Positions 36,289 to 47,940 of a stretch of DNA of 64,000 bases are shown one piece after another; position 1 is the stretch's first letter; each line of letters opens with the position of its first letter. This stretch comes from Alphaproteobacteria bacterium. Its GTDB lineage: Bacteria; Pseudomonadota; Alphaproteobacteria; Rhodobacterales; Rhodobacteraceae. The stretch is taken from the NCBI GenBank assembly GCA_030424865.1, contig JAUHVR010000009.1, positions 62,001-126,000 on the forward strand, written 5' to 3'. The notes under the pieces were generated by a model, which saw only the letters and a program-made list of their open reading frames with translations, did no database searches and had not been told where the DNA came from. Made by a program: the position numbers and the translations under genes.

Positions 36289-36870
36289 ATGCTGCTGCTC
36301 ATCGATAATTACGACAGTTTCACCTATAATCTGGTGCACTATCTGAGCGAGCTGGGTGCCGATGTTCAGGTCCGCCAGAACGACGCACTGACAGTACAAC
36401 AGGCGATGGACATGAACCCTTCGGGCATCCTGCTGTCGCCTGGCCCCTGCACACCGAATGAGGCGGGCATTTGCCTGGACCTGACACAGGCCGCCGCGCG
36501 GAACGGAACGCCGCTTCTGGGCGTGTGCCTGGGGCATCAGACCATCGGCCAGGCCTTTGGTGGCCGTGTCGGACGCCACAGCGATATCGTGCACGGCAAG
36601 ATGGGCGCGATGCACCACGGCGGCACTGGGCTTTTCGCCGGTCTGCCCTCGCCGTTCGAGGCGACGCGCTACCATTCGCTGGTCGTCGATCGCGACGGCC
36701 TGCCCGGCTGCCTGCAGATCACCGCTGAATTGGACGACGGCACGATCATGGGCCTGCAGCACCGCGACCTGCCGATCCACGGCGTGCAATTTCACCCCGA
36801 ATCCATCGCATCACAGCACGGCCACGCGCTGTTGCAAAACTTCCTGAACGAGATGAAGGTGCCTGCATGA
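36289..36870 (+). CDS. trpG: Anthranilate synthase component II (glutamine amidotransferase)
   Basis: Supplies ammonia from glutamine to TrpE for anthranilate synthesis. It has 193 residues. Class I GATase motifs: [12 protein letters not shown], the nucleophile Cys in [11 protein letters not shown], and the His/Glu pair in [10 protein letters not shown]. The N-terminal [15 protein letters not shown] fixes the start, although the ribosome-binding site is weak. TrpE is not in the window. First gene of a tightly packed operon with trpD, ung, trpC, moaC and moeA. A clear promoter or trp leader was not seen in 36140-36288. Confidence 0.95.
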   Translation: MLLLIDNYDSFTYNLVHYLSELGADVQVRQNDALTVQQAMDMNPSGILLSPGPCTPNEAGICLDLTQAAARNGTPLLGVCLGHQTIGQAFGGRVGRHSDIVHGKMGAMHHGGTGLFAGLPSPFEATRYHSLVVDRDGLPGCLQITAELDDGTIMGLQHRDLPIHGVQFHPESIASQHGHALLQNFLNEMKVPA

Positions 36871-37886
36871 GCGACACCCTGAAGCCCCTGATCGGGGCCG
36901 CCGCCGACCGCGCGCTGACGCGCGACGAAGCCGAAGCCGCCTTTGGCATCCTATTCAATGGCGAGGCCACGCCCGCCCAGATGGGCGGTCTGCTGATGGC
37001 CCTGCGCACCCGGGGCGAAGTGGTCGAGGAATACGCCGCAGCCGCCGCCGTGATGCGCGCCAAGTGCAACAAGGTTGCCGCGCCTGCAGGCGCGATGGAC
37101 ATCGTCGGCACCGGCGGTGATGGCAAGGGCACGCTGAACATCTCGACCGCCACCGCCTTTGTCGTGGCTGGCGCGGGCGTCACTGTCGCCAAGCACGGCA
37201 ACCGCAATCTCAGCTCGAAATCGGGCGCGGCGGATGCTTTGGGCCAGCTGGGCATCAACGTGATGATCGGCGCGGACGTCGTTGAAAAGGCACTGGAAAG
37301 CGTCGGCATCTGCTTCATGATGGCGCCCATGCACCACCCGGCGATGGCCCATGTCGGCCCGGTCCGCGCCGAACTTGGCACGCGGACAATCTTTAACATC
37401 CTAGGCCCCCTGACCAACCCCGCAGGCGTGAAACGCCAGCTGACCGGCGCATTCTCTCGCGAGTTGATCCGCCCGATGGCCGAGACCCTTGGCCAGCTGG
37501 GCAGCGAACACGCCTGGCTGGTGCACGGCTCTGACGGCACCGACGAGCTGAGCATCGCGGGCGTCAGCTGGGTGGCGGCACTGGAAACCGACGGCTCGAT
37601 CCGCGAGACCGAGCTGCACCCCGAGGACGCGGGCCTGCCCGTGCACCCCTTCGAGGAGCTGCTGGGCGGCGCGCCCGAGGAAAACGCCAAGGCCTTCCGC
37701 GCCCTGCTGGATGGGCAGCATTCGGCCTATCGCGATGCCGTGCTGCTGAACGCGGCCGCCGCGCTGGTGGTGGCCGACAATGCAAGCGACCTGCGCCAGG
37801 GCGTCGACATGGCGCGCGAAAGCATCGACAGCGGGGCGGCCAAGGGCAAGGTCGAAGCGCTGGCAGCCGCCACGCAGACGGCCTGA
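36867..37886 (+). CDS. trpD: Anthranilate phosphoribosyltransferase
   Basis: Transfers phosphoribose from PRPP to anthranilate, the second step of tryptophan synthesis. It has 339 residues, the usual size. The PRPP- and magnesium-binding motifs are [18 protein letters not shown] and [26 protein letters not shown] lines the anthranilate site. Its ATG overlaps the trpG stop codon (ATGA), indicating coupled translation. It ends seven bases before the ung start. Confidence 0.96.
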   Translation: MSDTLKPLIGAAADRALTRDEAEAAFGILFNGEATPAQMGGLLMALRTRGEVVEEYAAAAAVMRAKCNKVAAPAGAMDIVGTGGDGKGTLNISTATAFVVAGAGVTVAKHGNRNLSSKSGAADALGQLGINVMIGADVVEKALESVGICFMMAPMHHPAMAHVGPVRAELGTRTIFNILGPLTNPAGVKRQLTGAFSRELIRPMAETLGQLGSEHAWLVHGSDGTDELSIAGVSWVAALETDGSIRETELHPEDAGLPVHPFEELLGGAPEENAKAFRALLDGQHSAYRDAVLLNAAAALVVADNASDLRQGVDMARESIDSGAAKGKVEALAAATQTA

Positions 37887-37893
37887 CCGACGC

Positions 37894-38559
37894 ATGATCC
37901 TGCCGCCCCCGCCACCCGCCTGGGCGCATCTGCCGTTCTTTGACGGCCCCTTTGACGCGCTGGCGGCCAAGCTCGCGGCCGAGACACGGGACATCCTGCC
38001 CCCACGGCATCAGATCTTTGCCGCGCTCGAGGCCTTGGCTCCGGACGACGTGAGGGTCGTGATACTGGGCCAGGACCCTTATCCAACGCCCGGCCATGCC
38101 CATGGACTGGCCTTTTCCGTCGAACCTGATGTGCGCCCCCTTCCCCGCTCTTTGAACAACATTTTCAAAGAGTTGCAGGACGACGTTGGCCCAATCCCGC
38201 CAAATGGCGACCTGCGTTTCTGGGCCCGTCAGGGCGTGCTGCTCTTGAATACGGCGCTCACCGTCGCCGCAGGCGACGCAGGCGCCCACGCCAAGCTGGG
38301 CTGGTCGCACCTGACCCGCAACGTTCTAGCCGAGCTTTCAGACACCCCGCGCGCCTTCTGGCTTTGGGGCAACCACGCGCAGGGGTTTGCCGATGCCATC
38401 ACCGGCCCAAATTCCGGACCCGACCACCTGATCCTGAAAACCGCGCACCCCTCGCCGCTTTCGGCCAGACGTGGTTTTTTCGGCTCGCGCCCCTTTTCCA
38501 CAACCAACAGCTGGCTTAAGGACTTGGGCCACGCACAGATCAACTGGACAGCCCCATGA
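37894..38559 (+). CDS. ung: Uracil-DNA glycosylase (family 1-like)
   Basis: DNA repair enzyme that excises uracil. It has 221 residues from [16 protein letters not shown]. The water-activating loop [17 protein letters not shown] and the DNA-intercalating loop [11 protein letters not shown] are present, as is [17 protein letters not shown]. It starts 7 bases after trpD and overlaps trpC by four bases, so it is embedded in the tryptophan-molybdopterin operon. Its function has no metabolic link to the neighbours. Confidence 0.95.
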   Translation: MILPPPPPAWAHLPFFDGPFDALAAKLAAETRDILPPRHQIFAALEALAPDDVRVVILGQDPYPTPGHAHGLAFSVEPDVRPLPRSLNNIFKELQDDVGPIPPNGDLRFWARQGVLLLNTALTVAAGDAGAHAKLGWSHLTRNVLAELSDTPRAFWLWGNHAQGFADAITGPNSGPDHLILKTAHPSPLSARRGFFGSRPFSTTNSWLKDLGHAQINWTAP

Positions 38560-39359
38560 CCGACACCGTTCTTGACCGCATCAAGGCCTACAAGCTCGAA
38601 GAAGTCGCCGCCGACAAGGCGCAGGTCTCGCTTGCGGATGTCGAGGCCAAGGCCAAAGCCGCCGACCCCGTGCGCCCCTTTGGCGCCGCGCTGAAAACCG
38701 CGCAATCCACCGGCTATGGCCTGATCGCCGAGGTGAAAAAGGCCTCGCCCTCCAAGGGTCTGATCCGCGCCGACTTTCACCCCGCCACGCTGGCCAAGGC
38801 CTACGAGGACGGCGGCGCGACCTGCCTGTCGGTCCTGACCGACACGCCCAGCTTTCAGGGCGCCAAGGCCTTTCTGACCGAGGCGCGCGCCGCAACCACG
38901 CTGCCCGCCCTGCGCAAGGACTTCATGTACGACACCTATCAGGTGGCCGAGGCCCGCGCCTTGGGTGCCGACTGCATCCTGATCATCATGGCCAGCGTCT
39001 CGGACGCGCAGGCCGCCGAACTGGAAGAGGCCGCCTTCAGCTGGGGCATGGACGCCCTGATCGAAGTGCACGACAAGCCCGAGCTGGACCGCGCGCTGAC
39101 CCTGAAATCCCCGCTGATCGGCGTGAACAACCGCAATCTCAAGACCTTTGAGACGACGCTGGACACCACCCGCGATCTGGCCCCGCATATCCCCAACGAC
39201 CGCATGCTGGTCTGCGAAAGCGGGCTGTTCACGCAGCAGGATCTGGCCTCGATGGCCGAGGTCGGCGCGCGCAGCTTCCTGATCGGCGAAAGCCTGATGC
39301 GACAAGAGGATGTGGCCACCGCGACCCGGACCCTTCTCAGCGATCCGGTGGCGGCATGA
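38556..39359 (+). CDS. trpC: Indole-3-glycerol-phosphate synthase
   Basis: Closes the indole ring in tryptophan synthesis. It has 267 residues and a single (beta/alpha)8 barrel, not fused to TrpF. Active-site landmarks are [38 protein letters not shown] and [12 protein letters not shown]. The gene starts in the stop of ung (ATGA) and is itself overlapped by moaC, so the four cistrons are translated as a coupled unit. Confidence 0.96.
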   Translation: MTDTVLDRIKAYKLEEVAADKAQVSLADVEAKAKAADPVRPFGAALKTAQSTGYGLIAEVKKASPSKGLIRADFHPATLAKAYEDGGATCLSVLTDTPSFQGAKAFLTEARAATTLPALRKDFMYDTYQVAEARALGADCILIIMASVSDAQAAELEEAAFSWGMDALIEVHDKPELDRALTLKSPLIGVNNRNLKTFETTLDTTRDLAPHIPNDRMLVCESGLFTQQDLASMAEVGARSFLIGESLMRQEDVATATRTLLSDPVAA

Positions 39360-39832
39360 GCGGGCTCACACATTTCGACGCCAAGGGCGACGCCCATATG
39401 GTTGATGTCTCGGACAAGGCCGTAACGGAACGCATCGCGGTCGCCGCCGGCTACGTCAAGATGCAGCGCGAGACCTTTGATATCATTACCGAAGGCCGCG
39501 CCAAAAAGGGCGATGTCATTGGCATCGCACGCATCGCGGGAATCATGGGGGCCAAGAAAACGCCTGACCTGATCCCGCTGTGCCATCCGCTGCCGGTGAC
39601 CAAGGTCGCGGTCGAGCTGACCCCCGACCCCGATCTGCCCGGTTTGCGGATCGAGGCCACGGTCAAGACCACCGGCCAGACCGGTGTCGAGATGGAGGCG
39701 CTGACGGCCGTCTCGACCGCAGCGCTGACGGTCTATGACATGGCCAAGGCCGTCGACAAGGGCATGCAGATCGGCGGCATCCATGTCGTTCTGAAAGACG
39801 GCGGAAAATCAGGCCGTTACGAGGCGACATGA
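39356..39832 (+). CDS. moaC: Cyclic pyranopterin monophosphate synthase
   Basis: Second enzyme of molybdenum cofactor synthesis, which works with MoaA. It has 158 residues, the standard length. Recognised by [36 protein letters not shown] and the C-terminal [12 protein letters not shown]-like end. It overlaps trpC and moeA by four bases each. MoaA is not in the window. Confidence 0.96.
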   Translation: MSGLTHFDAKGDAHMVDVSDKAVTERIAVAAGYVKMQRETFDIITEGRAKKGDVIGIARIAGIMGAKKTPDLIPLCHPLPVTKVAVELTPDPDLPGLRIEATVKTTGQTGVEMEALTAVSTAALTVYDMAKAVDKGMQIGGIHVVLKDGGKSGRYEAT

Positions 39833-40992
39833 TCCCGGTTTCCGAGGCGCTCGACCACCTCTTTGCCCTGGCCCCGGTGCTGCCCACCGAATGGGTGCCA
39901 CTGGCCCGGGCCAATGGGCGTGTCCTGTCACAATCCGTCTCGGCCTCCCGCGACCAGCCGCCCTTTCCGGCCTCGGCGATGGACGGCTATGCCGTTACCG
40001 ATTTGGCCCAAAGCTACGACGTGATCGGCGAAAGCGCCGCTGGACATGGCTTTACCGGTTCCGTCGCGGCGGGTCAGGCCGTCCGCATCTTCACCGGCGC
40101 GCCGGTGCCGCAGGGCGCAACACGGATCATCCTGCAAGAGGACGTCACCCGCACCGGCACCCGGATCGACGTCACCGGAACGCCCGAAGACAGCAGCTTC
40201 ATCCGCCCCGCGGGCAACGATTTTCGCGCCGGTGCAGAGCTGCCCGCGCCCAAGCGCCTGACCCCCAATGACATCGCCCTGCTGGCAGCGATGAACATCG
40301 ACAGCGTCCCGGTGACGCGCAAACCCAGTGTTGCCCTGATCTCGACCGGGGACGAGCTGGTCATGCCGGGCGAAACGCCGGGCCCCGATCAGATCATCGC
40401 ATCAAACACCTTCGGCCTGCGCGCCCTGCTGGACGATCTGGGCGCCAAGCCCCGCCTACTGCCTTTGGCCAAGGACACCAGATCCTCGCTCACCACAGCC
40501 TTCGGGCTGGCGCAGGGGGCGGACCTGATCGTCACCATCGGCGGGGCCTCGGTTGGCGATCACGATCTGGTGGCAGGTGTCGCGCAAGAGCTCGGCATGA
40601 CGCAGGCCTTCCACAAGGTGGCGATGCGCCCGGGCAAACCGCTGATGTCGGGCCAGATGGGCACTGCGATGATGCTTGGACTGCCGGGCAACCCGGTCTC
40701 GGCCATGGTCTGCGGCCATGTCTTCCTGGCCCCGGTGATCCGCGCCATGCAGGGCCTGGGCAGGTCCCCGGCCCCGCGCACATCCGCAACGTTGACCCAT
40801 GCGCTGTCAAAAAACGGCCCGCGGGAACATTACATGCGCGCCACGACGGACGAGGCAGGCCGCCTCACCGTCTTTGACCGCCAGGACAGCGCCTTGCTCA
40901 GCGTGCTGGGTCAGGCCAATGCCCTGGCTATCCGCCCACCACACGACCCCGCGCGGCAAGCAGGCGACAGGCTTGAGATCCTCAAGATCTAA
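39829..40992 (+). CDS. moeA: Molybdopterin molybdotransferase
   Basis: Inserts molybdate into adenylated molybdopterin. It has 387 residues with the usual four-domain order: [15 protein letters not shown] at the start of domain I, then GAVPPG-like [16 protein letters not shown]. The MPT-binding domain has [30 protein letters not shown] and [13 protein letters not shown]. Last gene of the trp-moa operon. Two short hairpins and a conserved intergenic motif lie just after the stop. Confidence 0.95.
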   Translation: MIPVSEALDHLFALAPVLPTEWVPLARANGRVLSQSVSASRDQPPFPASAMDGYAVTDLAQSYDVIGESAAGHGFTGSVAAGQAVRIFTGAPVPQGATRIILQEDVTRTGTRIDVTGTPEDSSFIRPAGNDFRAGAELPAPKRLTPNDIALLAAMNIDSVPVTRKPSVALISTGDELVMPGETPGPDQIIASNTFGLRALLDDLGAKPRLLPLAKDTRSSLTTAFGLAQGADLIVTIGGASVGDHDLVAGVAQELGMTQAFHKVAMRPGKPLMSGQMGTAMMLGLPGNPVSAMVCGHVFLAPVIRAMQGLGRSPAPRTSATLTHALSKNGPREHYMRATTDEAGRLTVFDRQDSALLSVLGQANALAIRPPHDPARQAGDRLEILKI

Positions 40993-40995
40993 GCC

Positions 40996-41062
40996 CTTCA
41001 TCTTTCCGACAAATACCGCCGGGGTGAATGCGCCCCAAAGGGCGCAGAGGGGCAGCGCCCCT
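40996..41062. repeat. Conserved intergenic motif, copy 2, with tandem hairpins
   Basis: The motif CTTCATCTTTCC-GACAAATAC (40996-41016) begins four bases after the moeA stop. It is followed by a GCGCCC/GGGCGC hairpin (41030-41045) and an AGGGGC/GCCCCT hairpin (41048-41062). The whole may be the termination region for the operon. The first part repeats the sequence at 25167. Confidence 0.5.
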
Positions 41063-41106
41063 TAAACCCGCAGGCCCGCAGGGCCGAGATAAACCTGCGC
41101 GCGCCG

Positions 41107-42009
41107 TCAGGCGCGCCCCGCGTCCTCAAGGGTGTCCAGCGGCACGACGTCGACCGTATGTCCGCTCATCTGCCGCCCCGAGGCCCGCACCGCCCCGCGC
41201 ACCGGGGCCACGTCCGAATAATCACGCCCATAGCCCACCACCAGGTGATCCGACCCGGCAATCACGTCATTGGTCGGATCAAACTCGATCCATCCGCCTT
41301 CGCCCCCACACCAGGCCCGCACCCAGGCGTGCATGGCGTCGGCCCCTTCCAGCCGGGGCTGACCCTCGGGCGGCTCGGTCCGCAAAAAGCCCGAGACATA
41401 GCCCGCGGGAATGCCCAGCCCCCGCAGACAGGCGATCATCACGTGGCTGAAGTCCTGACAGACCCCGTGCCTGTTGCGAAAGGCCGTCAACGGATCGGTG
41501 TCCACATCCGTCACACCGGCATCAAACCGCATCTCCTGGTGCAAGGCCGCGCCGATGCGCAACACCGCCTCGCGCACCGTGCCCCCTTCACGCAGGTGGC
41601 CACGCGCCCAGGCGGTCATCTCGTCCCGGGGATGGACCCGAGGCGAGGCGCCCAGAAAATGATGCGGTGCAAAGGACCCCAGGCTGCGCGCGGCCCGCAG
41701 GTCCGCAGGCAGGGCGCGCAGCGGCGGCGACAGGTCCAAAGCCGGGTCCGCTGCCAGGATCTCGGCCCGTGCGCGCATGGTGATGGCCAGCCGCTGCACC
41801 GGCGCATGAAACGCGATATGCGTCGTCGCGTTGCCAAAGAAATCCTGCCCGTCCCGGCGTTCATAAGGCAGCGGATCAATCGTCAGGATATGCGACGACA
41901 GGATCTGCCGCCCCGGCAGATCCAGCGGCACCAGGCGCAGCAGATTGCGGGCGTGGTCTGCCAAACCGCCATAATCGTAACTCATCCGAAGCGTGATGTC
42001 GTAGCGCAT
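41107..42009 (-). CDS. Transglutaminase-like protein of the ATP-grasp/alpha-E cluster
   Basis: A 300-residue cytoplasmic protein with an N-terminal bacterial transglutaminase beta domain (MRYDITLRMSYDYGGLADHA) and a papain-like transglutaminase core. The catalytic triad is intact: Cys184 (RHGVCQDFSH), His227 (ADAMHAWVRAW) and Asp244 (EFDPTND). Relatives are conserved companions of circularly permuted ATP-grasp and alpha-E proteins. Their predicted role is to cut or transfer an amide or peptide linkage made by the ATP-grasp partner; no substrate is known. It lies 6 bases downstream of the ATP-grasp gene and is last in the operon. Confidence 0.85.
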   Translation of the reverse strand: MRYDITLRMSYDYGGLADHARNLLRLVPLDLPGRQILSSHILTIDPLPYERRDGQDFFGNATTHIAFHAPVQRLAITMRARAEILAADPALDLSPPLRALPADLRAARSLGSFAPHHFLGASPRVHPRDEMTAWARGHLREGGTVREAVLRIGAALHQEMRFDAGVTDVDTDPLTAFRNRHGVCQDFSHVMIACLRGLGIPAGYVSGFLRTEPPEGQPRLEGADAMHAWVRAWCGGEGGWIEFDPTNDVIAGSDHLVVGYGRDYSDVAPVRGAVRASGRQMSGHTVDVVPLDTLEDAGRA

Positions 42010-42015
42010 GGGGCC

Positions 42016-44418
42016 TCAGATCAGATAGGTCGCGGAAATTTCGCGCGAAAGCGTCGCCAGCTGACCGCGCAGGGCAATCAGGCGCGCCGTGGTCATTTCA
42101 TCAGGATGCGCCACCGCCAGTTCAGTCTTCAGCGGCAACAGCTTGCGCAACACGGGCGAGACCTGACCGCCGCTCTCTGCCCCCGGCAGGGCCTCGGCGA
42201 TGTCACACATGGCGTTCAGCTGAAACAGGATTGCGCGCGGATTGTCATCGTCCAGGGCCAGCAGATCGATCACCGTCTGGCGGCTGGTCTCGATCCGATA
42301 GCGCCGCTGGTGGGTCATGACGCTGTCGCCGTATTCCACCAGCAGATCCAGCGCTCCGATCGAGGCGCCCTTGTCGGCAAACTGCGCCAGGGCCGAGACC
42401 ATGGCATCGCTGCGTTCCAGCGCCCGGCCCAGCGACAGGAACCGCCAGCCCGAGAAACGGTACATGTTTTCATGCACCAGACCCGAAAAGCCGGTGATCT
42501 TGCGCAAGAGAACCCGCATGGCGCGGGCCGCTTCGTCCCCGGCCTCGGTCCGGCCCGCCATCGAAGGGGTGGTCACCGACAGATCCTGCAGCGCCGCCCA
42601 GCCGTCGGTCGAAAACCGGTCGCGCACGCGCCCGGCGCAGGTCTGGGCGGCCTTCAGCAGGTCGTTCAGCGACTGCGGCACCGGCTTGCTGACATCCGTG
42701 CCATAGCCGCGCAGATAGTTCTGCAGGTCCAGCAAAAGCGGTTCATCTGGATTGTCGGCCTCGGCCAAGCGCTGGTGATAGGCGCGCACCAGGCGGATCG
42801 TGCTTTCGGTGCGTTCGACATAGCGCCCCAGCCAGAACAGGTTGTCGGCGGCGCGGCTGGGCAGGATACCGGGCTCTTCACGCAGGAACTGGTCGGCCCC
42901 CAGCAACGTGTCGCGCGGCGCGCGCGCCTCGCTCATGATCCAGACGTCCGCGACCGAGCCGCCGTCCTGCATCGCCAGCGTCGTGGCATCGCCCTGCCCG
43001 ATCCGCGCATAGCCGCCGGGCATGAAGGTCCAGCCCTCGGGCGTGCGTGCGCCAAAGACCCGCACGGTCATTGGGCGCGGCACCAGCCGCCCTTCGGACC
43101 AGGCCGGCGTGGTCGATAGGGTCACCGCCTCTTGCCCCACAAGCGCGGCACCTTCTGCATCCAGCCAATCCTCGACCGAGCCACGCGCCGTGTCGCGGAA
43201 CGACCCGCCCAGGGCCATTGTGTCGGCGATGTTGAAAGGCAGCGCGCAGGATTGCGCGTCACTGATCATCATCCGGTCGATGTTCTTTTTCACATAGTCC
43301 CGCTCGGCCTGCTGCCCGCACCACCATGTGGCGATGTTGGGAAGCTGCAGCGGCCCGCCGGTCAGGACCTCGCTGATCTTGGGCAGAAAGGCCATCATCG
43401 CGCGGGTTTCCAGTACCCCAGCGCCCAGGGCATTGATCATGTGCGGGTGCCCGCCGCGCAGGGCCTCGACCAGCCCCGGCGTGCCGATCTTGCTGTATTC
43501 GTTCAGCTCCATCGGATCGGCAAAATCCGCATCCAGCCGCCGCCACAACACGCCGATGGGTTTCAGCCCTTCGACCGTGCGGACCTTGACCTGGCCATCG
43601 TCGACCAGCAGGTCGTCGCCTTCCAGCAACATCAGGCCCAGATAGCGGGCGATGTACATGTGTTCGAAATAGGTGTCGGTCGAGGGCCCCGGCGTCAGGA
43701 TAGCGGATCGCCGCCCCTCCATCCCCGGCAGTTGCGCCATGGCATCGCGGAAGGCACGAAAAAAGCCCGCCAGCCGATACACATTCGCACGCGGATAAGG
43801 CGGCGGAAAAATCCGTGCGGTCGCCATACGGTTTTCCAGCGCAAAGCCCGCGCCCGAGGGCGCCTGGGTTCGGTCGCTCAGGACAAACCAGGCCCCGTCC
43901 GGACCGCGCCCAAGCTCGAAAGCCATGAAGTGCAGGTAATGACCCGAGGCCGGGGGAACGCCAACCATGGGCCGAAGCCACTGTGCGTTTCCGGCGATCA
44001 GACTGGCTGGCAGATGCCCGTCCGCGACCAACCTGCCCGGGCCGTACAGATCGGCAACCACCTGTTCAAGAAGTTCGGCGCGCTGTGACAACCCTGCGCA
44101 GATGCCCTGCCATTCCTCTTCCCCCAGGATCACCGGAATATGGCTTAGCGGCCAGTCGCGTTCCTGCCCTTCGCTGCTGTAGTGGCGAAAGAAAACGCCG
44201 GCGTCCCGCAAATACTGGTCCGCGCGCGCAAAGCTGCGATCGACTTCAGCCGCGTTCTGGCGCGCCAGTTCCTGCAGGAACGGCGTCCAGACCGCGCGGC
44301 GTTTGCCATCTGCGTCAAAGAGTTCGTCCGCCACACCCGGCTGCCGCGCGTAGTCGCGCAGCAGTGTCTCGATCGGATCCGTCCCCTGGCTCTGTGTCTG
44401 AACCTGTTGTTGCGTCAT
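42016..44418 (-). CDS. Circularly permuted ATP-grasp / alpha-E fusion protein
   Basis: An 800-residue fusion of two families usually encoded separately. Residues about 1-500 are a circularly permuted type 2 ATP-grasp ligase (DUF404/DUF407): [49 protein letters not shown] and [19 protein letters not shown]. Residues about 515-800 form an alpha-E domain (DUF403), beginning [21 protein letters not shown], an all-helical fold with conserved glutamates. ATP-grasp enzymes join a carboxylate to an amine using ATP, so a peptide-like product or protein modification is predicted. It overlaps the upstream DUF2126 gene by four bases and is followed by the smaller transglutaminase. Confidence 0.88.
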   Translation of the reverse strand: MTQQQVQTQSQGTDPIETLLRDYARQPGVADELFDADGKRRAVWTPFLQELARQNAAEVDRSFARADQYLRDAGVFFRHYSSEGQERDWPLSHIPVILGEEEWQGICAGLSQRAELLEQVVADLYGPGRLVADGHLPASLIAGNAQWLRPMVGVPPASGHYLHFMAFELGRGPDGAWFVLSDRTQAPSGAGFALENRMATARIFPPPYPRANVYRLAGFFRAFRDAMAQLPGMEGRRSAILTPGPSTDTYFEHMYIARYLGLMLLEGDDLLVDDGQVKVRTVEGLKPIGVLWRRLDADFADPMELNEYSKIGTPGLVEALRGGHPHMINALGAGVLETRAMMAFLPKISEVLTGGPLQLPNIATWWCGQQAERDYVKKNIDRMMISDAQSCALPFNIADTMALGGSFRDTARGSVEDWLDAEGAALVGQEAVTLSTTPAWSEGRLVPRPMTVRVFGARTPEGWTFMPGGYARIGQGDATTLAMQDGGSVADVWIMSEARAPRDTLLGADQFLREEPGILPSRAADNLFWLGRYVERTESTIRLVRAYHQRLAEADNPDEPLLLDLQNYLRGYGTDVSKPVPQSLNDLLKAAQTCAGRVRDRFSTDGWAALQDLSVTTPSMAGRTEAGDEAARAMRVLLRKITGFSGLVHENMYRFSGWRFLSLGRALERSDAMVSALAQFADKGASIGALDLLVEYGDSVMTHQRRYRIETSRQTVIDLLALDDDNPRAILFQLNAMCDIAEALPGAESGGQVSPVLRKLLPLKTELAVAHPDEMTTARLIALRGQLATLSREISATYLI

Positions 44419-47400
44419 CCCAATCCGGGCGCACGCCGCAGATCCAGCGTATGCGGGAACTCGGGGTGCGGGTGTTCTGGCTCGGGCCGATACTGGCCCG
44501 AGGCGTGGCCGTAGTTTTCAAACCGCGACAGCCGGCGGGCCTCTGCTTCGTTCCCGTTCACCGGGAAGGTGTCGTAGTTCCGGCCCCCCGGATGCGCGAC
44601 GTGGTAGATACAACCGCCAATCGCGCGGCCTGTCCAGTCGTCATAGATGTCAAACGTAAGCGGTGCGTTGACGGGCAAGACCGGATGCAGCGCCTCGGGC
44701 GGCTGCCAGGCCTTGTAACGCACTGCCCCAACGGACGTACCCGAGGTCTGGGTCTTGGTCATCGGCACCGGGCGGCGGTTCGCCATGACGCGATAGCGGT
44801 CCTGATGCAGCGTTGTCAGCTTGAGCTGCAGACGTTCGACCGAGCTGTCGGTGTAGCGCACGGTGCCGCCGATTGCACCGGTTTCCCCCAGCACATGCCA
44901 GGGCTCCAGCGCCTGCCGGATTTCCAGGTGCACGCCCTCGACCTCGATCTCTCCGCAGAAGGGGAAGCGGAACTCGGCCTGGGCCTCGTACCAGACCGGG
45001 TCGATGTCAAAGCCGTGCGCGCGCAGGTCGGCGAGCAGTTCCAGGAAATCTTCCCACAGGTAGTGGGGCATCATGAACCGGTCGTGCAGCACCGTGCCCC
45101 AGCGCACGGGCTTGCCTGTGACGGGCGCGTTCCAGCACCGGGCGATGATGGCGCGCAGCAGCAGTTGCTGCGCCAGGTTCATGCGCGGATGCGGCGGCAT
45201 CTCGAACCCGCGGAACTCGACCAGGCCCAGGCGGCCCGTGGGGCCGTCTGGGGAGTAAAGTTTGTCAATGCAGATCTCGGCCCGGTGGGTGTTGCCGGTG
45301 ACATCCGTCAGCATGTTGCGCAACAGGCGGTCCACCAGCCAGGGCGGCGGGGTCGGCCCATCCGTGGGCGCGTTGATCTGCGCCAGCGCCATCTCAAGCT
45401 CGTAAAGCGTGTCGTGGCGCGCCTCGTCGATGCGCGGGGCCTGCGAGGTCGGCCCGATGAAAAGCCCCGAGAAGAGGTAACTGAGCGAGGGATGCCGCTG
45501 CCAGATCAGGATCAGCGACTTCAGCAGATCGGGACGGCGCAGGAAGGGGCTGTCTTGCGGGGTCGCTCCGCCGACAACCACGTGGTTGCCGCCTCCGGTG
45601 CCGGTGTGGCGCCCGTCGATCATGAACTTGTCGGCCCCCATGCGGCACTGGCGGGCCTCTTCATAGATCGCCTCGGTGGTGGCGACGCAGTCGTCCCAGC
45701 TGTGCGCCGGGTGGATGTTCACTTCGATCACGCCCGGGTCGGGGGCCACGCGGATCACGTTCAGGCGCGGGTCGCCGGGGGGCGTGTAGCCCTCGATATG
45801 GACGGGCAGTTCCATCTCTTCGGCCTGCGCCTCGATGGCGGCGACAAGCTCCAGGTAGTCCTCAGCCGCCTCGACCGGCGGCATGAAGACACACAGCCGC
45901 CCGTCTCGCGGCTCCACTGCAATCGCGGTACGCACGGCAACGCCATAGGGGTCGCCGGGTTCCTGCGTGACGCGGTCCTGCGCCTCGTCCTCGGTCGCGA
46001 CGGTTTCCTTGCGCTGCCGGTGGTCTTTCGAGACCTTGGGAACCGCGAGGCCCGGTTTGCCCTCGCCCTCTTTTTCCTCGTGGAAGTCAGGCAGGTCGTC
46101 TTTGGGCAGCGACGGATCAGCGGGATAGGTATAGGGATACTCGACCGCCGGAATGTGCGGCAGCGTCCCCAGCGGCAGGCGGAAGCCCACGGGGCTGTCA
46201 CCCGGGATCAGGAAGAGATGCCCGCGCTTGGGCTTCCAGAGTTCCGAGCGCCAGCGGTTGCGCGCCGCCTTACCCTGCCAGCGCTGCACCGGCAGCACGT
46301 AGCCCGCAGGTTTCGTCAGCCCGCGCGAGAACACCCGCGCGATCCGGGCGCGTTCCTCGGGGTCTTTCAGCTTGGAGTTTTCGGGCGTGACGTTGGCGGG
46401 CAGATTGCCTTCTTTCAGGATCCACTCGGCGGGGTCTTCATAGGCTGGCTGCACCATCTGCGGCTTGATCCGCAAACGTTCGGCAAAGCCGGTCATGAAG
46501 CGTTCGGCCTCTTCCGGGCCCGCCTTGGTATCGGTGCTTTCCTCGGCCACCAGATCGACATCGCGCCAGATCGGCTTGCCATCACCACGCCAGTAAAGCG
46601 AATAGGTCCAACGCGGCAGCGTCTCGCCCGGGTACCACTTGCCCTGCCCGTAATGCAGGAACCCGCCCGGCGCAAAACGGTCGCGCAGCCGGCGGATCAT
46701 CTTGTCGGCCAGGTCACGCTTCATCGGTCCAACGGCCGTAGTGTTCCACTCGGCGCTTTCGAAATCGTCGATCGACACGAACGTCGGCTCGCCGCCCATG
46801 GTCAGGCGCACGTCGCCCTTGGTCAGTTCCTCGTCGACCTTCTGCCCCAAAGCGTTCAGCCGCGCCCAGGCCTCGTCCGAAAACGGCTTGGTAATGCGCG
46901 GGTGTTCGGCCACGCGGTTGACCTTCATGTCAAAGGCGAACTCGGTCTCCAGCTCATCATCCGCCGTGAACCCGCCCGAGATCGGGGCCGCGTTGCGGTA
47001 ATGCGGCGTGGCGGCCAGCGGGATATGGCTTTCGCCCGTCAAAAGCCCGCTGGTCGGATCCAGACCGATCCAGCCCGCGCCGGGGATATAGACCTCGACC
47101 CAGGCGTGCAGGTCGGTGAAATCCACCTCGGTGCCCGAGGGGCCATCCAGCGCCTTCAGATCCGGTGTCAGCTGGATCAGGTAGCCTGAGACAAAGCGCG
47201 CCGCGAGGCCCAGATGCCGCAGCACCTGCACCAGAAGCCAGCTGCTGTCCCGGCAGGATCCGCTTTTCTTGGTCAGCGTTTCCTCGGGCGTTTGCACGCC
47301 GGGTTCCATGCGGATGGTGTAGTCGACCTCTTCCGAAACACGGCTGTTGAGCCCCACAAGGAAGTCCACGATCCGCGTCTTCTTGCGGGGGATCGAGGCG

Positions 47401-47792
47401 ACAAAGCGGTCAAAGAGCTTTCCGTGCGCCTCGGGCGTGCGATAGATCACAAGGTCTTCGTGCAGGTCCTTCGGGTACTTGAAGGGGTAATACTCGGCAT
47501 CCTCTTCGACAAAGAAATCAAAGGGGTTGTAGACCGACATGTCGGCGACCAGATCGACCTCGATCTTGAACTCGCGCACCGGTTCGGGGAACACAAACCG
47601 CGCCAGCCAGTTGCCGTAGGGGTCCTGCTGGTGGTTCACGAAATGCTCGACCGGCGAGACCTTGAGCGAGTGCGAAATGACCCGCGTCCGGCTGTGCGGC
47701 GCAGGGCGCAGGCGGATGACCTGCGGGCCAAGGATCACCGGGCGATCATAGGTGTAATGTGTCTTGTGATAGATGCTGGCGTAGATCGACAT
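44415..47792 (-). CDS. Transglutaminase-DUF2126 fusion protein
   Basis: A large cytoplasmic protein of 1125 residues. The N-terminal transglutaminase unit (about 1-290) has its triad intact: Cys180 ([12 protein letters not shown]), His229 (DLHAWVEVY) and Asp245 (GLDPTSGLL). The remaining 800 residues match DUF2126, starting near [20 protein letters not shown]. They include the strongly conserved [20 protein letters not shown], which resembles a nucleotide- or metal-binding site of the carboxylate-amine ligase type. It heads a three-gene operon with the ATP-grasp/alpha-E fusion and a second transglutaminase. The predicted job is formation and trimming of an unknown amide-linked compound. Confidence 0.85.
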   Translation of the reverse strand: MSIYASIYHKTHYTYDRPVILGPQVIRLRPAPHSRTRVISHSLKVSPVEHFVNHQQDPYGNWLARFVFPEPVREFKIEVDLVADMSVYNPFDFFVEEDAEYYPFKYPKDLHEDLVIYRTPEAHGKLFDRFVASIPRKKTRIVDFLVGLNSRVSEEVDYTIRMEPGVQTPEETLTKKSGSCRDSSWLLVQVLRHLGLAARFVSGYLIQLTPDLKALDGPSGTEVDFTDLHAWVEVYIPGAGWIGLDPTSGLLTGESHIPLAATPHYRNAAPISGGFTADDELETEFAFDMKVNRVAEHPRITKPFSDEAWARLNALGQKVDEELTKGDVRLTMGGEPTFVSIDDFESAEWNTTAVGPMKRDLADKMIRRLRDRFAPGGFLHYGQGKWYPGETLPRWTYSLYWRGDGKPIWRDVDLVAEESTDTKAGPEEAERFMTGFAERLRIKPQMVQPAYEDPAEWILKEGNLPANVTPENSKLKDPEERARIARVFSRGLTKPAGYVLPVQRWQGKAARNRWRSELWKPKRGHLFLIPGDSPVGFRLPLGTLPHIPAVEYPYTYPADPSLPKDDLPDFHEEKEGEGKPGLAVPKVSKDHRQRKETVATEDEAQDRVTQEPGDPYGVAVRTAIAVEPRDGRLCVFMPPVEAAEDYLELVAAIEAQAEEMELPVHIEGYTPPGDPRLNVIRVAPDPGVIEVNIHPAHSWDDCVATTEAIYEEARQCRMGADKFMIDGRHTGTGGGNHVVVGGATPQDSPFLRRPDLLKSLILIWQRHPSLSYLFSGLFIGPTSQAPRIDEARHDTLYELEMALAQINAPTDGPTPPPWLVDRLLRNMLTDVTGNTHRAEICIDKLYSPDGPTGRLGLVEFRGFEMPPHPRMNLAQQLLLRAIIARCWNAPVTGKPVRWGTVLHDRFMMPHYLWEDFLELLADLRAHGFDIDPVWYEAQAEFRFPFCGEIEVEGVHLEIRQALEPWHVLGETGAIGGTVRYTDSSVERLQLKLTTLHQDRYRVMANRRPVPMTKTQTSGTSVGAVRYKAWQPPEALHPVLPVNAPLTFDIYDDWTGRAIGGCIYHVAHPGGRNYDTFPVNGNEAEARRLSRFENYGHASGQYRPEPEHPHPEFPHTLDLRRAPGLG

Positions 47793-47940
47793 GAAAATCG
47801 GGACCCTTTGCGGGGAAGTTTGGGTGGTGTGTGCTGCGCCAAAGGTTCAGCAGACGGGTGCAAAGCGCAATGGTCAAAGCACAGAAATTACGCCCACACC
47901 ACGTGCAGGCGCTTGGTTTTTAAGCAACGAGTTTGTGCAA

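Noticed and set aside
43983-47189. A 1068-codon open frame opposite the DUF2126 protein
   Set aside because: Antisense to a protein with an intact catalytic triad; composition (Arg, His, Gln, Pro-rich) is typical of shadow frames and it crosses two real genes.
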